Below, piece by piece: positions 1 to 12,912 of a DNA stretch of 64,000 nucleotides. Below the pieces are notes generated by a model that made no database searches, was not told the DNA's origin, and saw only the letters and a program-made list of their open reading frames with translations. Made by a program: the position numbers and the translations under genes. Each line of letters starts with the position of its first letter. The first letter of the stretch is position 1. Source of the DNA: a bacterium (GTDB taxonomy: Bacteria; Krumholzibacteriota; Krumholzibacteriia; LZORAL124-64-63); assembly GCA_016703265.1 (NCBI GenBank), contig JADJCK010000001.1:434001-498000 (forward strand), given 5' to 3'.

Positions 1-153
1 CGCCGGCACATATGAGAAAGCGCCGTGGCGCAGCCCCAGCGCGGCCCACAGCGCGTACACTTCCGATTCATTCAGGTGGAATGCCGCCCCACCGGGCTTT
101 GCCTGGCGTTGCGCCAGTTCCGCCAACAGCCCGACCGCCGCCCTCACGCTCAT
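1..153 (-). CDS. Hypothetical protein, N-terminal part only
   Basis: An open frame runs off the left edge of the window, so only the first 51 codons are visible. It starts at an ATG (151-153) preceded by an AAGGAG ribosome site about six bases upstream. The protein begins MSVRAAVGLLAELAQRQ. It has no signal peptide, membrane segment or motif that I recognise. It lies just downstream of the rRNA operon on the same strand, beyond that operon's terminators, so it probably has its own promoter. The ribosome site is the main support for calling it a gene. Confidence 0.5.
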   Translation of the reverse strand, partial: MSVRAAVGLLAELAQRQAKPGGAAFHLNESEVYALWAALGLRHGAFSYVPA

Positions 154-251
154 CCCCAGCTCCTTCTTTCCCGCGCCCTCACGCAACCACGCGCCGGCTG
201 GTAAGATACGCGGGGAATGCCGGAAGCCCAACCACGATCCGCGCCATATGC

Positions 252-280
252 AAAAAGCCCCCGACCTGATGGACGGAGGC
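252..280 (-). terminator. Possible second terminator after the rRNA operon
   Basis: Read on the minus strand, GCCTCCG and CGGGGGC can pair over seven bases with one G-U pair and are followed by TTTTT. It lies behind the stronger 5S terminator and may act as a backup. Confidence 0.4.
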
Positions 281-310
281 TCTCGTTGCGCCCACCCGGG
301 GCCCGGGGGC

Positions 311-350
311 AAAAAGAAAGACCCCCGACCTTGCGGTCGGGGGTCTTTAA
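311..350 (-). terminator. Rho-independent terminator of the rRNA operon
   Basis: A perfect 11-base stem (GACCCCCGACC with GGTCGGGGGTC) encloses a four-base loop. On the minus strand it is followed by a T-rich run. It sits just past the 3' end of the 5S gene. Confidence 0.9.
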
Positions 351-352
351 GA

Positions 353-468
353 ATCCGGCGGTGTCCTACTCTCCCACAAAAGAAATTTGCAGTACCATCG
401 GCGCTACGCGGTTTCACTTCTGTGTTCGGAATGGGAACAGGTGGTGCCCGCGCGCTATCGCCGCCGAA
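353..468 (-). rRNA. rrf: 5S ribosomal RNA
   Basis: The reverse complement carries the conserved 5S core, including the ACCATCGGCGCTACGCGGTTTCACTTC and TGTTCGGAATGGG blocks seen here on the plus strand at about 395-435. The complementary ends (TCCGGCGG and CCGCCGAA on the plus strand) set the boundaries to within a few bases. It is the last gene of the operon. Confidence 0.9.
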
Positions 469-601
469 AATCAATCTCCGGCTGCGGCGCGCCTCTTTCG
501 AGGACGGCGCCCGCCGGAGTTGTCCTTGGACAACTGAATATGGAGAGTAACACGAGATCCAATCACATCCACCCGCCCCTTTTCCGAAGAAAAGGAGATG
601 A

Positions 602-3593
<2,992 letters not shown>

Positions 3594-3638
3594 AAAGGCA
3601 GTGTGAGTGCATCTCTTTAGTGCTACTCTCCATATTCG

Positions 3639-3651
3639 GTTGTCAAAGAAC
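3639..3651 (-). promoter_or_regulatory. boxA antitermination site in the tRNA-23S spacer
   Basis: The minus strand reads GTTCTTTGACAAC, close to the boxA consensus bound by NusB/NusE. A matching site precedes the 16S gene at 5699-5711. The spacer 3594-3715 holds nothing else I can support. Confidence 0.6.
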
Positions 3652-3715
3652 AGATTGCCAAGTTTGCCTGGACTGGTTCGTCAACCAAGTTCTGTGAAGA
3701 ACCAGTTCAACGGGT

Positions 3716-3791
3716 TGGTGGAGATAGTCGGGATCGAACCGACGACCTCCGGCTTGCAAAGCCGGCGCTCTCCCAACTGAGCTATATCCCC
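3716..3791 (-). tRNA. tRNA-Ala (anticodon TGC)
   Basis: A complete 76-base cloverleaf with an encoded CCA end. The acceptor stem pairs GGGGATA with TATCTCC, the D arm contains AGCTCAGTTGGGAGAGC, the anticodon loop is TTTGCAA and the T arm contains GGTTCGATCC. It lies in the 16S-23S spacer, the usual place for tRNA-Ala(TGC). Confidence 0.96.
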
Positions 3792-3802
3792 GCGACGTCT
3801 GA

Positions 3803-3879
<77 letters not shown>

Positions 3880-3986
3880 AACAAAACAGCGACTGGAATG
3901 CCTGGCCCAGCCTTTGGCAATAGAATAGCGTGCGACGCCTAGAGCAATACAGATCTACCTGGCCCGAGAGGCTAGGCCTCTCAGAC

Positions 3987-5563
<1,577 letters not shown>

Positions 5564-5698
5564 AAAAAATAACAACAGAAGCTTCGCTCCTGTTTTAGCG
5601 CAATTGAAACCGCCGACTGCCTCGCCTGCGCCTGGCCGAAGCCGGGCGGATCGATTCAGACGGCTCGGTATTGCATTCGGGCCATCGCACGCTATTCC

Positions 5699-5711
5699 GT
5701 TGTCAAAGAGC
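5699..5711 (-). promoter_or_regulatory. boxA antitermination site in the rRNA leader
   Basis: The minus strand reads GCTCTTTGACAAC about 140 bases before the 16S 5' end and downstream of the promoter. It matches the spacer boxA and fits Nus-dependent antitermination of rRNA transcripts. Confidence 0.6.
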
Positions 5712-5755
5712 TGTGCCGAGCAGTCGTTGCCGTCGGCCCCCTTGGCAGGGGAGGC

Positions 5756-5784
5756 AATGTACTCTAGCCACCGAGCTGAGTCAA
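5756..5784 (-). promoter_or_regulatory. rRNA operon promoter
   Basis: The minus strand has a -35 box TTGACT, a 17-base spacer and a -10 box TACATT. Just upstream is an A/T-rich stretch with AAAAAAAGTCAATTTT, which could act as an UP element. The rest of 5564-6208 holds the rRNA leader on the minus strand and the untranslated region of the divergent penicillin-binding protein on the plus strand; I see no gene in it. Confidence 0.75.
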
Positions 5785-6208
5785 CTGGAAAATTGACTTT
5801 TTTTCGGAGCCGAGCCGCTTTCCCGTCGCGGCTCAAGAGCCACTGCAGGAAGCGGTTGCCCCGTCTGCACGAATGCAAACCAGGGCAACGGGGCGGAATC
5901 TATGTGCACATCGGATGCCTGTCAAAAGGATTTTGTAGTTTTTTTACCGAAACCCGGCAAAGGCGCTAAATGGGCTTCAAATCGCATATTGGCCGCGGGT
6001 GGGGACACTGGTCGAGCTGGCGCGGCGGTGGTTTTGGGGTCCCCGGAGAGCCTTTTGGCACGGGGAGCATCTGCCGCGGGAACTTCCGGAGGGTCAGGGA
6101 CTGTTCGCAGGCCGCAATGGACTTCGCCGCCGCCGCACGCTTATTGTGTCCACCTGCCGCGGTGAGCGCATTGCCGCCCGGCTCGGCGCGGCGCGCCAGG
6201 GAGGGTGC

Positions 6209-8350
6209 ATGTTGAGATCGTTGGATGTGCGGGGACTGCTGGACCGGAACGTCCCCCGCCACTGGGTGCGGCGCCTGCTGTGGGTGTCGCTCGCGTTGTT
6301 CGTCCTGTCGCTCGGCGGCACCATCATCGGCCTGAACTGGCTGGCGCGCGACCTGCCGCCGATCGACACGCTGCGCACCATCGACCCTTCGGTGAAGACG
6401 GTCATCTACGCCGCCAACGGCGAGACGCTGCGCGAGTTCTTCACGGAGAACCGCACCATCGTGCCGCTGGACCGCATCCCGCTGGTGCTGCAGCAGGCGG
6501 TGGTCTCGGTCGAGGACAAGCGCTTCTACAGCCACTACGGCATCGACCTGAGGCGCGTGGTCGGCGTCATCTGGATCAACCTCACCTCGAAGAGCAGCCC
6601 GGGCGCCAGCACGCTCACGCAGCAGCTGGCCCGCAACCTCTTCCCCAAGCTGCTGCCCAGCGAGAAGCGCATGACGCGCAAGTTCCGCGAGTGGATCGTC
6701 GCGGCGCAGATCGAGTCCCTCTATACGAAGGACGAGATCCTCGCGATGTACCTCAACCAGATCTACCTGGGCAAAGGCGCCTACGGCGTGCAGGCCGCCG
6801 CGCGCATCTTCTTCGGCCGCGACGTCTGGGACCTGGGCCCGGCCGAGTGCACGATGCTGGCCGGCATGATCCAGCAGCCGGAGCGCTTCTCCCCCCTGCG
6901 CCACCCCGAGGCCGCCTACGCGCGGCGCGCGACCGTGCTCGAGACGATGATCGGCGCCGGCTACCTCAGCCGCGCCGAAGCCGAAGCCATCGGGAACACG
7001 AAGGTGCGCGCGGCCGACGAGGACTCGTACGCCGCCTCGGCCGGTTTTGCCGCGTATTTCGTGGAGGAAGTGCGCAAGCAGCTGGAGAAGGACTACGGCG
7101 CCACGCGGCTGTACAAGGACGGCCTGCGCGTGTGGACCACGCTGGTGCCCCAGTACCAGGAGTGGATGGAAGACGCGCTGGAGACGCACCTGCTCGAGGA
7201 GGAGAAGAACCGGCCCAAGCGCCAGACGCGCGCCGACTATGACCGCCTGGTCGCCGCCGGCAAGCGGCCTCCCAAGGTGACCTACCTGCAGGGCGCCGCA
7301 CTGCTCCAGGACGTGCACAGCGGCGCGGTGCTGGGCCTGATCGGCGGGCGCTCGTTCGAGGACTCGAAGTGGAACATGGCGATGCAGGCCAAGCGGCAGC
7401 CGGGCTCGACCTTCAAGCCGTTCGTCTACCTGACGGCGCTGCAGCGCGGCTACACGCCGAGTTCCATCCTCATGGACACGCCGTTCGTGCTCGACACCGG
7501 CACCAGCCTCTGGGCCCCGGAAAACTACTCCGAGACCTTCAGCGGCCCCATGACGGTGCGGTTCGCCCTGAGCCACTCGGTCAACGTGCCGACCGCCAAG
7601 CTCTTCCTGGACTTCGGCCTGGATCCCGTGCTCGAGAACCTGCGCAAGCTCGGGTTCTCCGACGACCTGCCGAAGGTTCCGTCGCTGTTCCTGGGCGCCG
7701 GTGAGGTGACGCTGGCGCAGGTCGTGGCCGCGTACAGCGCCTTCGCCAACCAGGGCGTATGGCCCGACCAGTACCTGATCACGAAGGTCGAGACCGTCGA
7801 CGGCGAGGTGCTCTTCGAATCCCGCGTGAACCAGCACGAAGCCATCGACCCGGCCCAGGCCTACGTGATGACCAGCCTGCTGACCAGCACGCTGACCGAG
7901 GGCACGGCGGCCAGCGTCTCGCGCAACGGCTTCCGGCGCACGGGCGCCGGCAAGACCGGCACCACGAACGACAACACGAACGCCTGGTTCGTGGGCTACA
8001 CCCCGAGTTTCTGTGCGGGAGTCTGGGTGGGCTTCGACGATCCGGTCACGATGGGCCGCGGCGCCACCGGGTCGCGCATGGCGGTGCCGATCTGGGCCGC
8101 GTTCATGGGACGTGTCACGGCGCGCAAGGGTGATGAGCAGTTCGCGCGCCCGGCAGGCATCGTCGACCACACCGTCTGCATGCGCTCGGGCCGCCTGGCG
8201 TTGACCGGCTGCGATTCGGTGCGGACGGAGATCTTCCTGTCAGGCCACGAGCCGGGCGACCGCTGCGACGTGCATGGCGGACGCCCGCTGGACGGCAGCG
8301 AAGGCGGCCGCGACTTCCGCTCGATCGACAAGGGCGATCTGGAATTCTAG
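6209..8350 (+). CDS. mrcA: Class A penicillin-binding protein (PBP1A type)
   Basis: A bifunctional peptidoglycan synthase that polymerises lipid II and cross-links the strands in the periplasm. The 713-residue protein has a cytoplasmic N-terminus, one membrane segment at about residues 25-48, a GT51 glycosyltransferase domain (SVEDKRFYSHYG near 100, GASTLTQQLARNLF, YLNQIYLGKGAYGVQ) and a transpeptidase domain with all three motifs: STFK with Ser400, SVN at 457 and KTGT at 582. The C-terminus has three Cys in a short tail. The frame stays open 70 codons further upstream. I chose the ATG at 6209 because AGGGAGGG precedes it and the membrane anchor then sits normally. It is transcribed away from the rRNA operon. 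Family certain; the gene symbol is a best match. Confidence 0.92.
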   Translation: MLRSLDVRGLLDRNVPRHWVRRLLWVSLALFVLSLGGTIIGLNWLARDLPPIDTLRTIDPSVKTVIYAANGETLREFFTENRTIVPLDRIPLVLQQAVVSVEDKRFYSHYGIDLRRVVGVIWINLTSKSSPGASTLTQQLARNLFPKLLPSEKRMTRKFREWIVAAQIESLYTKDEILAMYLNQIYLGKGAYGVQAAARIFFGRDVWDLGPAECTMLAGMIQQPERFSPLRHPEAAYARRATVLETMIGAGYLSRAEAEAIGNTKVRAADEDSYAASAGFAAYFVEEVRKQLEKDYGATRLYKDGLRVWTTLVPQYQEWMEDALETHLLEEEKNRPKRQTRADYDRLVAAGKRPPKVTYLQGAALLQDVHSGAVLGLIGGRSFEDSKWNMAMQAKRQPGSTFKPFVYLTALQRGYTPSSILMDTPFVLDTGTSLWAPENYSETFSGPMTVRFALSHSVNVPTAKLFLDFGLDPVLENLRKLGFSDDLPKVPSLFLGAGEVTLAQVVAAYSAFANQGVWPDQYLITKVETVDGEVLFESRVNQHEAIDPAQAYVMTSLLTSTLTEGTAASVSRNGFRRTGAGKTGTTNDNTNAWFVGYTPSFCAGVWVGFDDPVTMGRGATGSRMAVPIWAAFMGRVTARKGDEQFARPAGIVDHTVCMRSGRLALTGCDSVRTEIFLSGHEPGDRCDVHGGRPLDGSEGGRDFRSIDKGDLEF

Positions 8351-8388
8351 CCGGGTGGAATTCCAGCCCGGTGGAATTCCAGCCGGGC
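8341..8388. repeat. Three tandem 16-bp repeats between convergent genes
   Basis: The unit GGAATTCYAGCCSGGT occurs three times (8341-8356, 8357-8372, 8373-8388). It overlaps the last codons of the penicillin-binding protein and ends just before the stop of the convergent pdp gene. The near-palindromic GGAATTCC core could form hairpins, but there is no T-run. Confidence 0.7.
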
Positions 8389-8390
8389 GG

Positions 8391-9704
8391 CTATTCGAGC
8401 CGCCCGAGGATGAGCGGACGCGTCGCCGCCGGTTCCCGGCCGACGGTCATGGCCGCGCCCAGGCGCGCCACCGCCGTCTCCGCCCTGGCGCGATCACGGC
8501 AGGACACGCGCACCAGCGGCTGCCCGCGCGTGACGGCCTCGCCCACGCGCACCAGGTAGTCCATCCCCGCCGACAGGTCGAGCTTGTCTTCCACGCGGCG
8601 GCGCGCGGCGCCGAGGTCGGCGAGGGCCAGGCCCATCTGGCGGCAGTCGACGGTCGCCAGCCAGCCGTCGTGAGGCGCCAGCAGCTCGTTCGCGGCCGGC
8701 GCGCAGTCGAGCCCGAAGTCGTCACGACCCGGCTCCAAGCGCCCGCCCTGGGCGACGACCCAGTCCAGCAGCACCGCCAGGGCGCGCCCGCTGTCCCACG
8801 CCGCGCGCACGCGGGCCATTGCCGCCTCGGGCGTGGCCTCGACCCCGGCCACACGCACCATGTCCGCGGTGAGTTCCTCGGTCAGCATCACCAGGTCGGC
8901 CGGCGCCGCCTGGCGGCCGCCCGGGCGCAGCGCCGCAAAGGCCTCGAGCGTCTCGTTCGCATGGCCGATGGCCACACCGAGCGGCTGGTCCATGTCCGAG
9001 AACACGACCGCCATCTTCCGCCCGTAGCTGCGACCGACCGCAACCAGCGCCGTGGCCAGTTCGCGGGCCTGCTCGATGTCGCGCATGAACGCGCCCGAGC
9101 CCGTCTTGAGGTCGATGACGATGGCCGGGCCGGCGGCCAGCTTCTTGGACATGATCGAGGCCGTGATCAGCGGCACGCAGTCGACGGTGCCGGTGACGTC
9201 GCGCAAAGCGTAGATCCGACCGTCGGCCGGGGCGATCGTCGGACCCTGCCCGATGATGGCGCAGCCCACCTTTTCGACGATGTCCAGGAACTGCGTGTTG
9301 CCGAGGCGGATGTCGTAGCCCGGGATGGCCTCCAGCTTGTCCAGGGTGCCACCGGTATGGCCCAGGCCACGTCCCGACAGCATGGGCACCTTGAGCCCGC
9401 AGGCGGCCGCCAGGGGCGCCAGGAGAAGGCTCACCTTGTCCCCCACGCCGCCGGTGGAATGCTTGTCCGCCGTGGGCCCCGACAGGCGCGCCGTGTCCAG
9501 CTGTTCCCCCGAGCGCAACATGGCGCCGGTCAGGTCGGCCGTTTCCTGCGGCGTCATGCCGCGGAACCACGTGGCCATCAGGAACGCCGCCATCTGGTAT
9601 TCCGGCACCGCACCGGAAGTGAACCCGGCGATCAGCCCGTCGATGTCGGCCGCCGCCAGTTCGCGCCCGCGCTTCTTGGCCTCGATGATGTCCAGTGCGT
9701 TCAT
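8391..9704 (-). CDS. deoA: Thymidine / pyrimidine-nucleoside phosphorylase
   Basis: Splits thymidine, and possibly uridine or deoxyuridine, with phosphate into the free base and (deoxy)ribose-1-phosphate in the cytoplasm. The 437-residue protein carries the family signature GRGLGHTGGTLDKLEAIPGY near residue 110, the KHSTGGVGDKVS phosphate-binding segment before it and the KTGSGAFM segment. The length matches DeoA/Pdp proteins. The start ATG at 9704 overlaps the cdd stop (ATGA) and follows GGGAAG. It is the last gene of deoB-cdd-deoA, a salvage operon. Whether it is DeoA (thymidine only) or Pdp (broad) cannot be told from the sequence alone. Confidence 0.93.
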   Translation of the reverse strand: MNALDIIEAKKRGRELAAADIDGLIAGFTSGAVPEYQMAAFLMATWFRGMTPQETADLTGAMLRSGEQLDTARLSGPTADKHSTGGVGDKVSLLLAPLAAACGLKVPMLSGRGLGHTGGTLDKLEAIPGYDIRLGNTQFLDIVEKVGCAIIGQGPTIAPADGRIYALRDVTGTVDCVPLITASIMSKKLAAGPAIVIDLKTGSGAFMRDIEQARELATALVAVGRSYGRKMAVVFSDMDQPLGVAIGHANETLEAFAALRPGGRQAAPADLVMLTEELTADMVRVAGVEATPEAAMARVRAAWDSGRALAVLLDWVVAQGGRLEPGRDDFGLDCAPAANELLAPHDGWLATVDCRQMGLALADLGAARRRVEDKLDLSAGMDYLVRVGEAVTRGQPLVRVSCRDRARAETAVARLGAAMTVGREPAATRPLILGRLE

Positions 9705-10135
9705 CGCTTCCCGTCCCGTTCGTCGGCCAGGTTCGCGCTGAAATCGATGAAGGCCAGCGGCAGCAGCTCGCCGGCCGTGGACGTGTTCACGGGCCCGGCG
9801 GCGCCGCGGTTGCCCGCCATCAGCACCACGAGGTCGCCGCCGAATTCCAGCAGCACCTGCCGACAGGCGCCGCACGGCGGCGTCGGCTCGCTGCCGTCGG
9901 CGCAGATGGCGATGGCCTCGAACGCCTGCTCGCCGTCGGCGATGGCGCGGCAGACGGCCGCCCGCTCCGCGCAGATCGACAGCCCGAAGCTGGCGTTCTC
10001 CACGTTGGTACCGAGATAGATGGTGCCGCTGCGCCCGAGCAACGCGGCCCCCACGCGGAACCGCGAGTAGGGCGAGGAGCTGCGCAGGCGCTGTTCGCAG
10101 GCAGCCTCGACAAGCTGGCGATGCCGTTCGTTCAT
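9701..10135 (-). CDS. cdd: Cytidine deaminase
   Basis: Converts cytidine and deoxycytidine to uridine and deoxyuridine. The protein has 144 residues, somewhat over the usual 130-135 of the homotetrameric form. The zinc site is visible: NVENASFGLSICAERAA has the catalytic Glu and first Cys ligand, and PCGACRQ has the other two Cys. The start ATG at 10135 overlaps the deoB stop by ATGA, and the stop overlaps the deoA start the same way, so all three genes look translationally coupled. Confidence 0.94.
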   Translation of the reverse strand: MNERHRQLVEAACEQRLRSSSPYSRFRVGAALLGRSGTIYLGTNVENASFGLSICAERAAVCRAIADGEQAFEAIAICADGSEPTPPCGACRQVLLEFGGDLVVLMAGNRGAAGPVNTSTAGELLPLAFIDFSANLADERDGKR

Positions 10136-11316
10136 GCGGTACCCCGCTGGTTCAGGCGGGCCAGGAAGCTGGACCCGCGACGCGGCGGCGGCGCGCCGAA
10201 GAAGTCGGCGATCGTGGCCGCGACATCCATGAAGCCCTGGAGCGTGCCCAGGTCCGTGCCGCGTTCGAGGCCGCCCAGGCAGGCCAGCAGCGGCACCATC
10301 TCGCGCGAGTGGTCGGTGCTGGGCGTGGTCGGGTCGTTGCCGTGGTCGGCCGTCATCAGCAGCAGGTCGCCCGCGCGCAGGCGCGGCAGGAAGCCGCCCA
10401 GCCAGCGGTCGAACTGTTCCAGACCGCCGCGCATGCCCTGCGGGTCGTTGCGATGGCCCCAGAGCATGTCGAAGTCGACCAGGTTGAGCAGGATGAGCGT
10501 ACCGTCGGCAGCGGCGCCGTAGACTTCGTCCAGCTTCGCCATGCCCTCGGCGTTGTTCCTCGAGGGATGCGTGCGGTCGATGCCCATGCCGGCATAGAGA
10601 TCGTAGATCTTGCCGATCGAGTCCACGCGCACGCCCGCCTGCTGCAACGCGGGCAGGAGCAGTTCCTTCGGCGGCAGCACCGAGTAGTCGTGGCGCTGGG
10701 GCGTGCGCGCGTAGGCGCCGCTCGGCCCGCGGAACGGCCGCGCGATGACGCGACTGACCTGGTGCGGCGGCTGCAGCATCTCGCGGGCGATCGCGCAGAC
10801 GCGATACAGCTCGTCGATATCGCAGACCTCGTCGTGGGCCGCGATCTGGAACACGCTGTCGGCCGAGGTGTACACGATCAGTTTGCGGGTGGCGCGGTGT
10901 TCGTCGCCCAGTTCCTCGATGATCGCGGTGCCGCTGGCCGCCTTGTTGCCGATGACGCCGTAGCCGGTGCGGCGCGTGAACTCGGCGAGCAGGTCGGCCG
11001 GAAAACCGTTCGGATAGGTCGGAAACGGTTCTTCGGTGACGACGCCCATCAGCTCCCAGTGGCCGGTGGTAGAGTCCTTGCCCGCCGAGATCTCGACGAG
11101 GCGACCGTAGCCCGCGCGCGGAGCGGCGACCGGCGTCACGCCCTGGATGGCGTGCAGGTTGCCCAGGCCCAGCGAGGCCAGGTTGGGCACCGTCAGCCCG
11201 CCCACGGCCGCCGCCATGTTCGCCAGCGTGTCGCTGCCCGTGTCGCCGTAGGAGGCGGCGTCGGGGGCGCCGCCGACACCCAGGCCGTCCAGGACGATGA
11301 GAATGGCCCTTGCCAT
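10132..11316 (-). CDS. deoB: Phosphopentomutase
   Basis: Interconverts (deoxy)ribose-1-phosphate and -5-phosphate and so feeds the sugar from the two downstream enzymes into central metabolism. The 394-residue protein belongs to the alkaline phosphatase-like metalloenzymes. The N-terminal metal site MARAILIVLDGLGVGGAPD is present, as are the nucleophile region DSTTGHWELMG and the C-terminal TADHGNDPTTPSTDHSRE metal ligands. The ATG at 11316 follows AGGAGA. It is the first gene of the salvage operon. Confidence 0.95.
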   Translation of the reverse strand: MARAILIVLDGLGVGGAPDAASYGDTGSDTLANMAAAVGGLTVPNLASLGLGNLHAIQGVTPVAAPRAGYGRLVEISAGKDSTTGHWELMGVVTEEPFPTYPNGFPADLLAEFTRRTGYGVIGNKAASGTAIIEELGDEHRATRKLIVYTSADSVFQIAAHDEVCDIDELYRVCAIAREMLQPPHQVSRVIARPFRGPSGAYARTPQRHDYSVLPPKELLLPALQQAGVRVDSIGKIYDLYAGMGIDRTHPSRNNAEGMAKLDEVYGAAADGTLILLNLVDFDMLWGHRNDPQGMRGGLEQFDRWLGGFLPRLRAGDLLLMTADHGNDPTTPSTDHSREMVPLLACLGGLERGTDLGTLQGFMDVAATIADFFGAPPPRRGSSFLARLNQRGTA

Positions 11317-11335
11317 GCGGACTCTCCTTCACCAA

Positions 11336-11401
11336 GAATACCGCGTGTTCGAATATCGCGTGTTGCGGATTCAGGTTAACGGCGCCATGGGGCCTCGTCA
11401 A
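11336..11401 (-). promoter_or_regulatory. Promoter and tandem repeat upstream of deoB
   Basis: The minus strand has TTGACG, 17 bases, then TAACCT (11373-11401). Between this and the gene lie two tandem 15-bp units, GAATACCGCGTGTTC and GAATATCGCGTGTTG on the plus strand (11336-11365). They are placed where an operator for a nucleoside-responsive repressor could sit. The promoter fits well; the operator role is inference. Confidence 0.5.
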
Positions 11402-11469
11402 CCCGGCTTCGCCTTGGCTGGCAGCAACTTCGGGCGCCTGGCGCGCCCTGCAGGGATGTGGCGGCAGGC

Positions 11470-12912
11470 ATGAGCGGCGACCTGTTCGGCGGCGGTGAAG
11501 ACGGCACGGCACCCGGCCCGCGGGCCGAGGCGGCCAACGGGGCGCTGGCCCCGCTGGCCGACCGCATGCGCCCGCGTACGCTGGACGAGGTGGTCGGCCA
11601 GGTCCACCTGATCGGGCCCGACGGACCGCTGCGCCGCCTGCTGCAGGCCGGCAACCTGCCCTCGCTGCTGCTGTGGGGCCCACCCGGCTGCGGCAAGACC
11701 ACGCTGGCCCGACTGGTCGCCGGCCTGGGCGGCGCGCGCTTCCTCGAGTACAGCGCGGTGGCCGTCGGCTCGCGCGAACTGAAGGAAGTGATGGCCGAGG
11801 CGGGACGCCTGCAGCGCGCCACCGGCCGCCGCACCATCCTCTTCCTCGACGAGATCCACCGCTTCAACAAGGCCCAGCAGGACGCGCTGCTGCCGTGGGT
11901 CGAGCGCGGCGACGTCACCCTGATCGGCGCCACCACCGAGAACCCCTCGTTCGAGGTGAACAGTGCGCTCATCTCGCGCACGCGGCTGTTCGTGCTGGCA
12001 CCGCTCTCGGTGGAGGATGTCGGCCGCCTGTTGCGCCGCGCCGCCGCCGCGCCGCAGGGACTGGACGGACGCCCCGCCTTCGCCGACGAGGCTCTCGACC
12101 TGCTCGCCCGCCTGAGCGAGGGCGATGCCCGCGCCGCACTCGGCCTGCTCGAGAGCGTGGCCGCGGCCGCCGGCGACGAGGGCGCTGAGGCGCCGCTCGA
12201 CGCAGCCGCCGTCACGCGCCTGGTGCAGACGCGCGCCGCCCGCTACGACAAGGCCGGCGAGGAGCACTTCAACATCATCTCGGCGCTGCACAAGAGCATG
12301 CGCAACAGCGACCCGCAGGCGGCCGTGTACTGGCTGGCGCGCATGCTCGAGAGCGGCGAGGATCCCCTCTACGTGGCGCGGCGCCTGGTGCGCTTCGCCA
12401 GCGAGGACGTCGGCCTGGCCGACCCCGACGCCCTGGTGCGCACCATTGCCGCGCGTGACGCCGCCCACCAGCTGGGCATGCCCGAGGGTGCACTGGCCCT
12501 GGCGCAGGCCGCGGTTTACCTGGCGCTGGCGCCCAAGAGCAATGCACTGTACCGCGCGTACAGTGCCGCGGCGGCCGAAGTGGCCGGCGGCACCAATCCC
12601 CCGGTGCCGCTACACCTGCGCAATGCGCCGACCCGCCTGATGAAAGAAGTGGGCTACGGCGACGGCTATGTGTACGCTCACGACCTGCCGGAAGGGCTGG
12701 GCGAGATGACCTGCCTGCCCGACGAGCTGGCCGGCACCGCTTTCTACCAGCCGGGCCGCCGCGGCTTCGAGGCCGAACTGGCGGGCCGCATCGAGCAGAT
12801 CAGGCTATGGCACGAACGCCGGCGCAGGCGCGCTGCCGGCGAGGAAACAACGGACGACGACCGCACCGGCAACGGACGGCCGGCAACAGGCAATCCAGGA
12901 GGCGACGGATGA
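11470..12912 (+). CDS. rarA: Replication-associated AAA+ ATPase RarA (MgsA)
   Basis: A tetrameric AAA+ ATPase, related to clamp-loader ATPases, that acts at stalled replication forks. The protein has Walker A GPPGCGKTTLAR near residue 75, Walker B FLDEIHRFNK, sensor GATTENPSFE and an arginine finger in SRTRLF, followed by the MgsA C-terminal domain (YDKAGEEHFNIISALHKSMR, SNALYRAY). Length about 480 is slightly above the usual 430-450 because of a charged tail. A GTG at 11458 is an alternative start; I prefer the ATG because the distance to the purine-rich AGGGA is more normal. Its stop overlaps the pfkA start (ATGA). Confidence 0.93.
   Translation: MSGDLFGGGEDGTAPGPRAEAANGALAPLADRMRPRTLDEVVGQVHLIGPDGPLRRLLQAGNLPSLLLWGPPGCGKTTLARLVAGLGGARFLEYSAVAVGSRELKEVMAEAGRLQRATGRRTILFLDEIHRFNKAQQDALLPWVERGDVTLIGATTENPSFEVNSALISRTRLFVLAPLSVEDVGRLLRRAAAAPQGLDGRPAFADEALDLLARLSEGDARAALGLLESVAAAAGDEGAEAPLDAAAVTRLVQTRAARYDKAGEEHFNIISALHKSMRNSDPQAAVYWLARMLESGEDPLYVARRLVRFASEDVGLADPDALVRTIAARDAAHQLGMPEGALALAQAAVYLALAPKSNALYRAYSAAAAEVAGGTNPPVPLHLRNAPTRLMKEVGYGDGYVYAHDLPEGLGEMTCLPDELAGTAFYQPGRRGFEAELAGRIEQIRLWHERRRRRAAGEETTDDDRTGNGRPATGNPGGDG

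Noticed and set aside
5966..8170. A 734-codon minus-strand frame opposite the penicillin-binding protein
   Set aside because: It is an antisense shadow caused by high GC. The plus strand has all PBP motifs.
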